Of a DNA stretch of 64,000 nucleotides, positions 1 to 7,679 are shown piece by piece (the stretch's first letter is position 1; each line of letters starts with the position of its first letter). Below the pieces are notes generated by a model. That model was not told the DNA's origin. It saw only the letters and a list, made by a program, of their open reading frames with translations, and did no database searches. Both the position numbers and the translations under genes were made by a program. The DNA is taken from contig JAFUQU010000011.1 in NCBI GenBank assembly GCA_017472255.1, positions 1 to 64,000 of the forward strand, given 5' to 3'. This stretch comes from Clostridia bacterium (GTDB lineage Bacteria; Bacillota; Clostridia; Oscillospirales; CAG-272).

Positions 1-149
1 CTCTCAATATCGCACAGGTAAAAGAGAAACACGGTTTTGAGAAACGACCCAACTACAACAAGGGTGCAGACGGTCACAGAGTACCACAATGCCCACCCGA
101 CAAGGAGAAGGCAATCGAGGATGCCTTCAAGCATTTTGGAATGCTCTAA
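1..149 (+). CDS. C-terminal end of an unidentified protein (cut by window edge)
   Basis: An open frame enters from the left edge and reads 48 codons to a TAA at 147-149. The tail is charged and contains the stretch EKRPNYNKGADGHRVPQCPP. I do not recognise the family with confidence; the style resembles small proteins carried on Clostridia conjugative elements, which would fit the transposase scraps that follow. It is followed by a strong terminator at 206-250, which supports it being a true gene end. Confidence 0.45.
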   Translation, partial: LNIAQVKEKHGFEKRPNYNKGADGHRVPQCPPDKEKAIEDAFKHFGML

Positions 150-205
150 AACTCCACAGAACGCCCCACAAATGATTTTCTCACACAAACCCATACAGAT
201 ACCAC

Positions 206-250
206 AAAACCCCTCACAGACCGCCAGAAACGGTCCAGAGGGGTTTTGTT
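206..250 (+). terminator. Rho-independent terminator
   Basis: A perfect 10-bp stem (AAAACCCCTC at 206-215 with GAGGGGTTTT at 238-247) encloses a second small stem (GACCG/CGGTC). A T-rich stretch follows. It ends the gene fragment at 1-149. Confidence 0.8.
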
Positions 251-349
251 ATGCTCTGTTCGCAAGTTCTCAGTTTTTGTGGTTGCCACAAAATATACTG
301 AGTTATATCTTTGGGAAAAGATATTTTCAATGCTTCTGAGTGAATTGTT

Positions 350-385
350 AAAAACGGTATGAGGAAATTTCCTCATACCGTTTTT
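350..385. terminator. Perfect 36-bp palindrome, bidirectional terminator
   Basis: The 18-bp arms are perfectly complementary, starting AAAAACGGTATG and ending CATACCGTTTTT, with A and T runs on the outer flanks. It sits just past the stop codon of the minus-strand remnant at 395 and can terminate on either strand. Confidence 0.8.
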
Positions 386-394
386 GATTACACT

Positions 395-690
395 TTATTG
401 TTTAGTTGCATTTGCTGTGAACCATTCGTAGAATTCTTGTGAAACGGCTTGTGGGGTTGAACCAAGGTCAATAGTGTTACAACCATCGATTGCCCATTCA
501 TCCCCTAAATTATCCCAAGCATAATAGATGCTTCCTGTATCGTCTATTTCTATCTTTGGAAGTTTAGCGACTTCTCTCATCGCTGAATTGTTCTGCTTAA
601 CCCTTATTAGGAAATCAATGTTTTCTTTTTCGATAAGATGCGCAAGAACGTTGTATGCCTCATAACCTCTATCTGCAATTATGGACATGG
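395..690 (-). pseudogene. DDE transposase fragment fused in frame to an unrelated C-terminal tail
   Basis: The first half (about 560-690) reads IIADRGYEAYNV followed by LIRVKQNN, the signature of the catalytic region of IS4-type DDE transposases, where ADRGYE is a conserved block. No N-terminal half is present, and the last ~50 residues (ending EFYEWFTANATKQ) do not look like a transposase. It appears to be a scrap of an insertion sequence joined by deletion to the end of another, probably surface-associated, protein. No function is expected. Confidence 0.6.
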
Positions 691-783
691 TCAGAATGGT
701 TAGCATCTGATTATAATACCACAGGTGAAACTGCTCCAACAATCAAGACAGCAGACTTTGAGGATGTTTCCTATGGTAATTAA
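690..783 (+). pseudogene. C-terminal scrap of an unknown protein
   Basis: A plus-strand frame reads WLASDYNTTGETAP and continues to VSYGN and a TAA at 781-783. It has no start or upstream body and directly abuts the transposase scrap on the other strand. It is probably another truncated 3' end left by rearrangement; the family is not recognised. Confidence 0.3.
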
Positions 784-1010
784 TATGACATAAAATCTGC
801 CGTATTGTTCTTGTAGATATGCATATCAACGGCGTAGAAAAGCTGGAGCATTCCGGTTCCGAAGCCGAAATAACTCATGCCCGCATCAAAAACAATGTTG
901 TCGTAGATCAGCTCCATCATCTCTCGCGAATCCTCGTCGCGCGACAGCTTTACGCCCGGAACGATATCAAAATACCCGGGAAGTGTGGTGCAGCGTTCAT
1001 GTATGTATCT
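780..1010 (-). pseudogene. C-terminal remnant of an extracellular solute-binding lipoprotein
   Basis: The minus strand reads GYFDIVPGVKLSRDEDSREM, then MELIYDNIVFDAG, and stops at 780-782. This matches the pattern of the C-termini of the three intact solute-binding proteins in this window (for example KYLRDEESVAMLDIITASRT in the gene at 5076). The N-terminal two thirds and the start are absent, so it is a truncated copy of the same carbohydrate-binding family. The upstream break lies near 1010, where AT-rich unrelated sequence begins. Confidence 0.6.
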
Positions 1011-1021
1011 ACTTTATTGAT

Positions 1022-1268
1022 TTATTTGTTTTCTTCGATCATCGCAATGAGCCTGCGTCCCAGCGCGGCGGTCTGCATCACCTCCACCCCCGGCAGTCCC
1101 ATCACGAAGACCGTCGACTATCCCATCGAGCTGTGGTCGGACGAGATCGAATACCCCATGGAGGCGATCTCCGCCCGCATCGCCCATCTCTCCATCATCG
1201 ACGCCATCTCCGCGAAAAACTACAAGCAGAGCCATGACCTGATCGACAGCAGCATCCGAATGAAATAA
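1022..1268 (+). pseudogene. C-terminal SIS-domain remnant, RpiR/MurR-type regulator
   Basis: The frame carries VCITSTPGSPITKTVDYPIE followed by EYPMEAISARIAHLSIIDAI, which resembles the last third of the sugar-isomerase (SIS) effector domain of RpiR-family transcription factors. The HTH and the first part of the SIS domain are missing. The frame runs on upstream through sequence antisense to the solute-binding-protein scrap, so the nominal ATG at 819 is not a real start. Confidence 0.5.
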
Positions 1269-1371
1269 AATTCCAAAAAGTCTCACAGCCGGGTCAGACG
1301 GGAATTTCACAGGGAAGCATGAATCAGCGAAGCGTATCACGTCTCATCCTGCACAAAGTTAAAAGAATTTT

Positions 1372-1431
1372 CGATCGTGCAACAATTTTGTACGATTATG
1401 TAAAGACATTCAAAAAAACCTGTGATATAAT
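1372..1431 (+). promoter_or_regulatory. Promoter with AraC-type direct-repeat operator for the glycosidase/AraC operon
   Basis: Two half-sites, CGATCGTGCAACA at 1372 and CGATTATGTAAAG at 1393, are spaced exactly 21 bp (two helical turns). The second runs into the -35 (AAGACA, 1403-1408). A 17-bp spacer leads to a perfect -10, TATAAT, at 1426-1431. The same arrangement recurs at 8874-8933 on the other strand. Direct repeats about 21 bp apart abutting a weak -35 are the classic layout for AraC-family activation; the natural candidate is the regulator encoded at 4156. Confidence 0.75.
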
Positions 1432-1463
1432 TAATGAAAATATGATGATTCGGAGGTACCGCC

Positions 1464-4154
1464 ATGCCGCGCATTGATCCGTTTTTTGACAAGCAGCCGC
1501 CGCTTACGTTTATCGACGAGCTGCGCACACCCATGTATCAGTCGGCGCCCGATGGATGGGGCAGCCGCGAAAGAAAGGAAGACGAAGTCGACGCGTCGGG
1601 GGTCTATATCGCAACGCCCTGCTTCGAGCCGCTTCTTGAAACCTCATGGGCTTCCTTCGCGCGTTTTGCGCATATATATAAAATAGAAGGAACCCGCTAT
1701 CCCGTCCGCATCACGCGCATCGTGACCGAGCATGCCGAGTCGTGGCGCGCCGAGATCATGCAAGGCGGCGTGCAGATTTCGGGCGACACCGAGGGCATCC
1801 GCCGCGCGCTCGTCTGGCTCGAGGACGAGCTTCGCCGCGCCGAGGCTCCCTATCTTGTGCCCGGCGTCACCGAGCGTCACGCCGTGATCCGCTCCCGCAT
1901 CACGCGCTGCTTCTTCAGCCCGATCAACCGCCCGCCGAAGTTCGGCGACGAGCTGTCGGACGATATCGACTATTATCCCGAGGAATACCTGAACCGCCTC
2001 ATGCACGACGGCTCGAACGGTGTGTGGATTTATACCCGCTTCTCCGATCTCATGGAGTCGTCGTTTGTCGAGAACTGGGGCAAGGGACGCGAATCCCGCG
2101 TCGAAAAGTTATGCCGCGTCATCGACAAATGCGCGCGCTACGGCATCGGCGTGTATGTGTTCGCGATCGAGCCGATGTCGATGTTCGCCGAGGATTTCGC
2201 GAAATGCCCCGAGATCGCGGGCGTGAAGTACCCCATCTACGAGTCCGGCTACGGCTATTCAGAAAAGCACTGCATCTGCGTCGAGTGTGACGAGGGACGG
2301 CAGTTCGTGTACGAATCCGGCAAGCGCCTGTTTGAAGCGGCGCCCGGACTGCGCGGCTTCATCAGCATCACCTACGGCGAGCGTCCCACCGCTTGCTCGT
2401 CGATGACACACCGCAAATGCCCGAAGGGAGCCTGCCCCGCGACCTGCGAGGGCGAGCTGCTTGCCGACAACGTGGCGGCGCTGCGCGCGGGCATGAAAGC
2501 CGCGAAGCCCGACTGCGAGGTCATCAGCTGGACGTACGGTCATCGCACATGGGAATTCGACGATATCCGCGATTACGTCGACCGCGCGCCGCTCGACGTG
2601 ATGCTGATGCAGAATTTCGACGATATGGGTTACGAGGAACAGCACGGCGTGATGCGCCAGTGCGTCGACTACTGGCTGTCCTACGTCGGACCGTCCGATC
2701 TGTTTACGATCACGGCAGAACAGGCGAAAAAATCCGGCAGGCACATGTTCGCGAAGATGCAGGTCTGCTGCTCGCACGAAATTGCGAGTGTGCCGTACGT
2801 TCCTGTGCCGGGCATCATTTACAAAAAATATGCGGGCGCACGCGATCTCGGCGTTGAGGGCGTGCTCCAGTGCTGGTATTTCGGCAACTTCCCGTCCATG
2901 ATGAGCAAGGCGGCGGGCGAGCTGTCGTTTGTCGAGCGATTTGACGACGAAAAAGCGTTCCTCACGTCCCTCGCGTCGATCTTCTGGGGACGCACGAACG
3001 CTGATAAAATCGCGGCGGCGTGGGGCTTATTCGAGGAAGCCTACCGCATGTATCCGATGAATGTCATGTTCAGCTATTACGGACCGATGCACGACAGCGT
3101 GGTCTGGAAGCTCGCGCTGGAGCCTAAGAATAACAAGCTCCCGCGTACATGGCAGACGCTCGATCCCATCGACGGCGACCGCATCGGCGAGAGCCTTCTG
3201 CAGGGGCACACGCTCGACGAAGCGCTGACGCTGGTTTCGGCGATGTGCGAAAAATGGCAGGCGGGACTTGACATTTTGACCGCTGTTCCCGTGACGGGCG
3301 GCGACATGCGCGAGCAGGTTTCCGTCGCGAAAGCCATCGGCGTGCTGTGGGACGGCACGCGAAACATTCTCGAATTCTACAAGCTGCGCCACGAGCTGGG
3401 ACTGTCTCTCGGCGACGCGCAGGCGAAGCTTTCGCGCATGGAAGCGCTCGTTTTAGCGGAGATCGAAAACAGCCGTGCGATGATCCCGCTCTGCGTTTCG
3501 GACAGGCGGCTCGGTTATCACTCCGAGGGCGAGGGCTACAAATTCTTCCCCGAAAAGCTGCTCGACCGAATCGCACAGCTCGAAGAACTGCTCGTGACCG
3601 AATTCCCGCGCGTGCGCGCACGCATCGATGCGGGACTCGCGCCGCTTGCGTATTATCTCGGCGAGACGGATGAAGTACACTACGCGATGGCGGCTGACAT
3701 CGAGGATGTCGCATGGGAGATGATCGGCGATAAGGCGAAATTCCGCGCGTCGCTCGACGGGCTCACGCTGACGCTCGATCTCGTTTCCGACACGCCGACA
3801 ACCTTCCAGCTCTGCCCCGAATTCAAGCTGTTCACGCCCGATCCCGTCGTGCACATTTCGCCCGACGGTACGGTAAGCTGCCGCAGCGGGATCGACGCGA
3901 AGCTCTACAATTCGCTTTTCGGCGAGCGGTATGCGGCGGAGCTTGCGAAATACGAAAATTCTTCCGCGATTGACGGCGGCAGACGGCTCACGCTCGATCT
4001 TGCCGACTTCGGCTTCACCGAGCCGCGCCCGTTTAAGTTCCGCCTTGCGGCTGGCGGGGTATCGTGGGTGAAGGACCCTGAATCGCTCGAAACGCTGGGA
4101 CTGTTCGGCGTGCGCGTCGGCGAATACGGCTGGATGATGCCGCCTAAAAAATAA
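1464..4154 (+). CDS. Putative cytoplasmic glycoside hydrolase, hexosaminidase-like architecture
   Basis: An 896-residue protein without signal peptide or membrane segments. Residues about 85-130 (GGVQISGDTEGIRRALVWLE) resemble the small alpha/beta domain that precedes the catalytic barrel in GH20/GH84-type hexosaminidases and GH67 glucuronidases. A barrel-like region begins near residue 135 (FFSPINRPPKFGDE). A cysteine-rich segment (CICVEC near 269, then CSSMTHRKCPKGACPATC near 311-328) could bind a metal or be disulphide-free structural cysteines, and is unusual. RBS CGGAGG sits 8 nt before the ATG. An AraC gene starts 1 nt after its stop, so both are probably one operon that acts on imported oligosaccharides. 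The family assignment is inferred. Confidence 0.6.
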   Translation: MPRIDPFFDKQPPLTFIDELRTPMYQSAPDGWGSRERKEDEVDASGVYIATPCFEPLLETSWASFARFAHIYKIEGTRYPVRITRIVTEHAESWRAEIMQGGVQISGDTEGIRRALVWLEDELRRAEAPYLVPGVTERHAVIRSRITRCFFSPINRPPKFGDELSDDIDYYPEEYLNRLMHDGSNGVWIYTRFSDLMESSFVENWGKGRESRVEKLCRVIDKCARYGIGVYVFAIEPMSMFAEDFAKCPEIAGVKYPIYESGYGYSEKHCICVECDEGRQFVYESGKRLFEAAPGLRGFISITYGERPTACSSMTHRKCPKGACPATCEGELLADNVAALRAGMKAAKPDCEVISWTYGHRTWEFDDIRDYVDRAPLDVMLMQNFDDMGYEEQHGVMRQCVDYWLSYVGPSDLFTITAEQAKKSGRHMFAKMQVCCSHEIASVPYVPVPGIIYKKYAGARDLGVEGVLQCWYFGNFPSMMSKAAGELSFVERFDDEKAFLTSLASIFWGRTNADKIAAAWGLFEEAYRMYPMNVMFSYYGPMHDSVVWKLALEPKNNKLPRTWQTLDPIDGDRIGESLLQGHTLDEALTLVSAMCEKWQAGLDILTAVPVTGGDMREQVSVAKAIGVLWDGTRNILEFYKLRHELGLSLGDAQAKLSRMEALVLAEIENSRAMIPLCVSDRRLGYHSEGEGYKFFPEKLLDRIAQLEELLVTEFPRVRARIDAGLAPLAYYLGETDEVHYAMAADIEDVAWEMIGDKAKFRASLDGLTLTLDLVSDTPTTFQLCPEFKLFTPDPVVHISPDGTVSCRSGIDAKLYNSLFGERYAAELAKYENSSAIDGGRRLTLDLADFGFTEPRPFKFRLAAGGVSWVKDPESLETLGLFGVRVGEYGWMMPPKK

Positions 4155-4155
4155 G

Positions 4156-5031
4156 ATGGAATTTCGGCTTCAGGAACTTTCTCATGTGCTGACGGTGACG
4201 CGCATCGCGAATCTGCACTATTTCGAGTTCACCCGCAAGTACCGCACCGTGCGCGACAAGCATCCGTTTTACGAGCTGCTTTACGTGGACAAGGGCGCGA
4301 TCACAGTCGAGGCGGAGCATTACAGCGGCAGACTCGCCGACGGTCAGCTGATCATCCACATGCCCTGCGAGGAGCATTCGCTGTCCTGCGACGACAGCGT
4401 CGGACCCAACGTGATCATCATCGGCTTTGAAGCGGACTGCGGGCGGCTGGCGGAATTTTCTCAGGTGCCGGTCACGCTCGACGGCATGCAGAAAAAGGAG
4501 CTTGCGGAGGTTTTAAAGGAGGGCATGAGCATCTGGGCGCCGCCCTATGACACGCCGTATCTTCCCGAAATGACCCGCCGCGCCGAGATTCCGTGGGGCG
4601 CGGAGGAGATGTTTGGGCACCGGCTTGAGATGTTTCTTCTGCGCCTGATCCGCGGCACGGAGAAAACCGCGTCCGGCGGCTCCGAGCCGCATACGGACAG
4701 CGCCCTGCTCGACAGCGTGAACCGCTACATCACCGAACACTACCGTCAGAAAATCACGCTCGACCAGCTCTGCCTGCTGTTCGGTATGAACAAAACGACG
4801 CTCTGCGCGGATTTCCGCGAGGCGTACGGCGAGTCGGTCATCAGCCGTGTGAATTCGCTGCGCGTCTCGGACGCGAAGCGCTTGCTTCGAGAAGGAAACC
4901 TGTCGGTGACGGAGATCTCCGACGCGGTCGGTTTCAGCTCGATCCACTATTTCTGCCGCATTTTCAAGCGCATCACCGGTCAGTCGCCCGGCGACTATGA
5001 GCGTACCGTACGCGCACGGCTGGATATTTGA
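4156..5031 (+). CDS. AraC-family transcriptional regulator with N-terminal cupin
   Basis: A 291-residue protein. The N-terminal ~150 residues (HPFYELLYVDKGAITVEAEH) look like the AraC cupin sensor fold, and the C-terminal ~95 residues hold two helix-turn-helix units (ITLDQLCLLFGMNKTTLCAD and NLSVTEISDAVGFSSIHYFC, then RRI-type end). It lies 1 nt after the glycosidase gene. The promoters of this operon and of the operon starting at 8838 share a 21-bp-spaced direct repeat, so it is the likely activator of both (inference). It presumably senses a sugar or sugar derivative. Confidence 0.9.
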   Translation: MEFRLQELSHVLTVTRIANLHYFEFTRKYRTVRDKHPFYELLYVDKGAITVEAEHYSGRLADGQLIIHMPCEEHSLSCDDSVGPNVIIIGFEADCGRLAEFSQVPVTLDGMQKKELAEVLKEGMSIWAPPYDTPYLPEMTRRAEIPWGAEEMFGHRLEMFLLRLIRGTEKTASGGSEPHTDSALLDSVNRYITEHYRQKITLDQLCLLFGMNKTTLCADFREAYGESVISRVNSLRVSDAKRLLREGNLSVTEISDAVGFSSIHYFCRIFKRITGQSPGDYERTVRARLDI

Positions 5032-5071
5032 ACGCAGAAAAGCTGCCCGAGAGGGCAGCTTTTCTGCGTTC
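5030..5071. terminator. Bidirectional terminator between convergent genes
   Basis: A 19-bp perfect stem (arms starting GAACGCAGAAAAGCTGCCC) has a GAGA loop, with A-rich and T-rich tracts inside both arms. It lies between the AraC gene (+) and the solute-binding protein gene (-). Confidence 0.85.
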
Positions 5072-5075
5072 ATGC

Positions 5076-6527
5076 TTATTCCTTTGTAAACGCCTCCACA
5101 ACCGCGGCGATGCGGGCTTTCGCGCCGTTTTCGCGGGTTGCGTAGAAGGTCGCGTAGCTCTCGTAGAACGCGTCCTTCGCCCATGCATTGCCGAAGCCGA
5201 GACCGTTCTCGTAGTTGTCGTAGCAGTACGAGAAGCTGATGGTTCTCGATGCGGTGATGATGTCGAGCATCGCCACCGATTCCTCGTCGCGCAGGTACTT
5301 GTTCTTGAGCGCGGTTTCGTAGTAGACGGGGATCAGCGTGTAGTAGCCCTCGGCGGACAGCGCTTCGATGATGATGCCCGTGCGGTCGAGATCCGACGCG
5401 AACTTCGGTACGCTGAACATGTGACCGCCGTTTGCCGCGTAGAAGGCGCGGTAGTTTTCCTGATTCTCGTCGTATTTCGGGAAGGGAACGATGCCGTATT
5501 CCACGTCAGCGTCGCGGTAGTGGTTCGCCGCGTCGGAGATCGTGCCGAACGCGAACAGTCCATTGCCGCCGATGAACATCGTGCGGATTTCATTTAAAAA
5601 TGCGCCGTTTTCAAACGCGTACACGCCGTCACTGCTGTTGTTCCAGTCGAAAATCTTGTCGAACGCCGAAACCATCTTGTCGGACAGCGCCACAAGCTCG
5701 ATTTTGTCGCCCGTTTTCTCCCATTCGGGGATGTTCAGCGCAACCGACCAGGCGTTGTGCGTCTGCGTAGTGAGCAGACCGTAAACGTCAGACTCGTCGC
5801 GTTCGCTGTTGCCGTTTTTGTCCTCGTAGATATCCTTGGTCATCGCGATCATTTTGTCAAGCGTCCACGCGCCGGAGGAAACCAGCGAATAGGGGCTTTC
5901 GAGCTTGTAGCTGTCAATCAGATCCTTGTTGAAGAAGAATACTTTGGTCTGTGCGAACTCGTCGTAGTGCATGTTGCTCGACGAGACGAACAGCTTGCCG
6001 TTGAAGGAGAGATCCTCTACGAGCTGTGCCGACCACCACGGCTTCGAAAAATCGAGGTACTCAAGGTCGTACAGGTTGACGAACATACCGGACAGCGACT
6101 GTCCCGTCTGATGCTTCGCGACGTTCAGAATGAGGTCGAACGCCTCGTCGCCCGCCATGATCGTGCGCTCGACAGCTTTGTCCATCTCGGTGACGTTTGC
6201 CGCGCCGCTGTCGACGTAGGAGAGCGTGACGTTAAAGCGTTCCTCGACGACGCGGTTGCGGCGATAGACCGCATCGTTGACGATGTCGCCGTTTTCGCTG
6301 TCGGGAACATACCGTTCACCGGCGCTTCCCCATGTGAAGAAGCGGAAGTTGTAGCCGCCGAAATCCTCCTCGGGCAGATCGTCCGGGATGCGGTTGTCGG
6401 TGGTGACGGCATCGGCGGAATCGGTACCGGTGGTGGTTTCATCGGACACGCCGGATGCTTCGCCGCATGCGGCGAGCGACGCGAGCATAGCAGTGAGTAA
6501 AAGTGTGGATGTCAGTTTCTTTTTCAT
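5076..6527 (-). CDS. Extracellular solute-binding lipoprotein (ABC-type, carbohydrate)
   Basis: A 483-residue protein. The signal peptide ends in the lipobox LAAC with Cys21, and a Thr/Asp-rich linker follows. The body has the bilobal family-1 binding-protein style (NRVVEERFNVTLSYVDSG, AGDEAFDLI, DIYEDKNGNSERDESDVYGL, GIVPFPKYDE). It is anchored to the outer membrane face to capture a ligand for import. It is the last gene of the M24-ASRT-creatininase run (30 bp behind the creatininase gene). No ABC permease or ATPase is adjacent, so it must use a distant or shared transporter. Closely similar proteins are encoded at 17132 and 54275. Confidence 0.88.
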   Translation of the reverse strand: MKKKLTSTLLLTAMLASLAACGEASGVSDETTTGTDSADAVTTDNRIPDDLPEEDFGGYNFRFFTWGSAGERYVPDSENGDIVNDAVYRRNRVVEERFNVTLSYVDSGAANVTEMDKAVERTIMAGDEAFDLILNVAKHQTGQSLSGMFVNLYDLEYLDFSKPWWSAQLVEDLSFNGKLFVSSSNMHYDEFAQTKVFFFNKDLIDSYKLESPYSLVSSGAWTLDKMIAMTKDIYEDKNGNSERDESDVYGLLTTQTHNAWSVALNIPEWEKTGDKIELVALSDKMVSAFDKIFDWNNSSDGVYAFENGAFLNEIRTMFIGGNGLFAFGTISDAANHYRDADVEYGIVPFPKYDENQENYRAFYAANGGHMFSVPKFASDLDRTGIIIEALSAEGYYTLIPVYYETALKNKYLRDEESVAMLDIITASRTISFSYCYDNYENGLGFGNAWAKDAFYESYATFYATRENGAKARIAAVVEAFTKE

Positions 6528-6557
6528 GTTTTTTCCTCTTTTTCTTTTAAATTATTC

Positions 6558-7298
6558 TTATTCCCCGAAAATACGCCGTTCGAGGTCGGCTTCGGACAGC
6601 GCCGCCATGCGCTCGCCAAGCTCGGCGTTTGCTTCCGCCGCCGATGCCGTGAACCAGTGCTTCACGTCGCCGAGCCGCTCAAGCTTGACTGCGTCGGGAT
6701 ACAGTGCCATTAGAAGCGAGCACTCGTACTTGCCCGCGTGATCGTAGCCCGTCGCGTTCTGCGCCTCGCGGCTCATCGCGGGGATGACCTTGATCCACGA
6801 GAACGGATCGCCCGCGCCGCCGAGGTTTTCGTAGTAGTCCGAGTAGCTCTCGTCGCCCCACCAGCCCTGACCGCGCGTCTTTTCGAGATACGCCATCTCC
6901 GCGCGGCGTGCGGCTTTGAGGTAGCAGAGCGTCATCGGCATCAGCGATTCCTGCTCGAACTGATGGTGGATGACAACGACGATGTTGCGGTTGCCTGCCG
7001 AGAGCAGGCTCATAAAGACGTGATAAACGTACTCCTCAAAGACGTTTTCTTCCACATGCACCGTGCCCGTCGTCTCGCCGCCGACCGCCCAGCTTGCGGG
7101 GCTGTAGCAGATCGAGGGTGCGTGAATCAGCTCGCGGCGCTCGGCGATGCGCTTCACAAGTCCTTCCGCGATCAGTGTGTCGCAGCCCAAGGAGCAGTGA
7201 GGTCCGTGATATTCCACCGTGCCGCCGACGATGACGAGCGGGATGTTATTCTCCCGCCCCGCCGCAATCTCACGGGGAAAAATGTGGTTGAGTTCCAT
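6558..7298 (-). CDS. Creatininase-family amidohydrolase
   Basis: A 246-residue protein of the creatininase/MftE metallohydrolase family. VEYHGPHCSLGCDT supplies the conserved Glu29, His31 and Asp40 metal ligands; an IHH motif near residue 111 and HAGKYECS near residue 188 match the later ligand positions. The canonical NGHGGN block is replaced by VIHHQFEQE, so this is a divergent member. Family enzymes hydrolyse cyclic or linear amides or deformylate nucleotides. Its neighbours (M24 creatinase-like, ASRT-like, binding lipoprotein) suggest uptake and hydrolysis of an amide- or amino-sugar-like compound, but creatinine itself is not demonstrated. Confidence 0.8.
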   Translation of the reverse strand: MELNHIFPREIAAGRENNIPLVIVGGTVEYHGPHCSLGCDTLIAEGLVKRIAERRELIHAPSICYSPASWAVGGETTGTVHVEENVFEEYVYHVFMSLLSAGNRNIVVVIHHQFEQESLMPMTLCYLKAARRAEMAYLEKTRGQGWWGDESYSDYYENLGGAGDPFSWIKVIPAMSREAQNATGYDHAGKYECSLLMALYPDAVKLERLGDVKHWFTASAAEANAELGERMAALSEADLERRIFGE

Positions 7299-7301
7299 AG
7301 T

Positions 7302-7679
7302 TTATTCTCCATACCCCAGCGTCGTGTAATACGCGAGATTGACCTGACGGTTGTCAAGGCGTCCGTACTGCACAACAATTTTTTCATCCGAATCCAGCTT
7401 CATCGCGTACTGCGTTTCAAACGGCACGACAACGCTGCACATGTCGTCGGTATTGTTCATGCGGAAGCAGCGTACGCGCTTCGCGCCGACCGTCCAGCGG
7501 ATCGTGTCAATGCAGCCGCGGTCGGTGAAATAGAGCGTCACCGCGATGGTCGCGTCACGGTCGCTGTCGTTGACGACGATCACCGACTCGTGACCCTTCA
7601 GCTCGCCTTCGCCGGGCGGCGGAAGCTCGCAGTCGGGGATGATCCATACCTTCTTTCCGATATCAGCCATCGATCTCAA
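7302..7679 (-). CDS. ASRT-family (sensory rhodopsin transducer-like) small-molecule-binding protein
   Basis: About 125 residues. MADIGKKVWIIPDCELPPPG at the start, ESVIVVNDSDRDATIAVTLY in the middle, and IVVQYGRLDNRQ with LAYYTTLGYG at the end match the Anabaena sensory rhodopsin transducer family (Pfam PF07100), whose bacterial members are proposed to bind small molecules, probably sugars. A TTG at 7679 has a GAAGGG site 5 nt upstream and overlaps the M24 gene by 17 nt; the ATG at 7670 is the alternative start. It is sandwiched between two hydrolase-type genes and has no rhodopsin gene nearby, so a metabolic sensor or binding role is more likely than photosignalling. Confidence 0.75.
   Translation of the reverse strand: MRSMADIGKKVWIIPDCELPPPGEGELKGHESVIVVNDSDRDATIAVTLYFTDRGCIDTIRWTVGAKRVRCFRMNNTDDMCSVVVPFETQYAMKLDSDEKIVVQYGRLDNRQVNLAYYTTLGYGE

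Noticed and set aside
819-1268. A full 149-residue protein starting at 819
   Set aside because: Its first half is the antisense of a solute-binding-protein remnant; only the last ~80 residues look like a real family (SIS domain).
1372-1431. Third half-site of the AraC repeat at 1345-1358 (CATCCTGCACAAAG)
   Set aside because: It is 27 bp rather than 21 bp from the next site and has no counterpart at the matching promoter.
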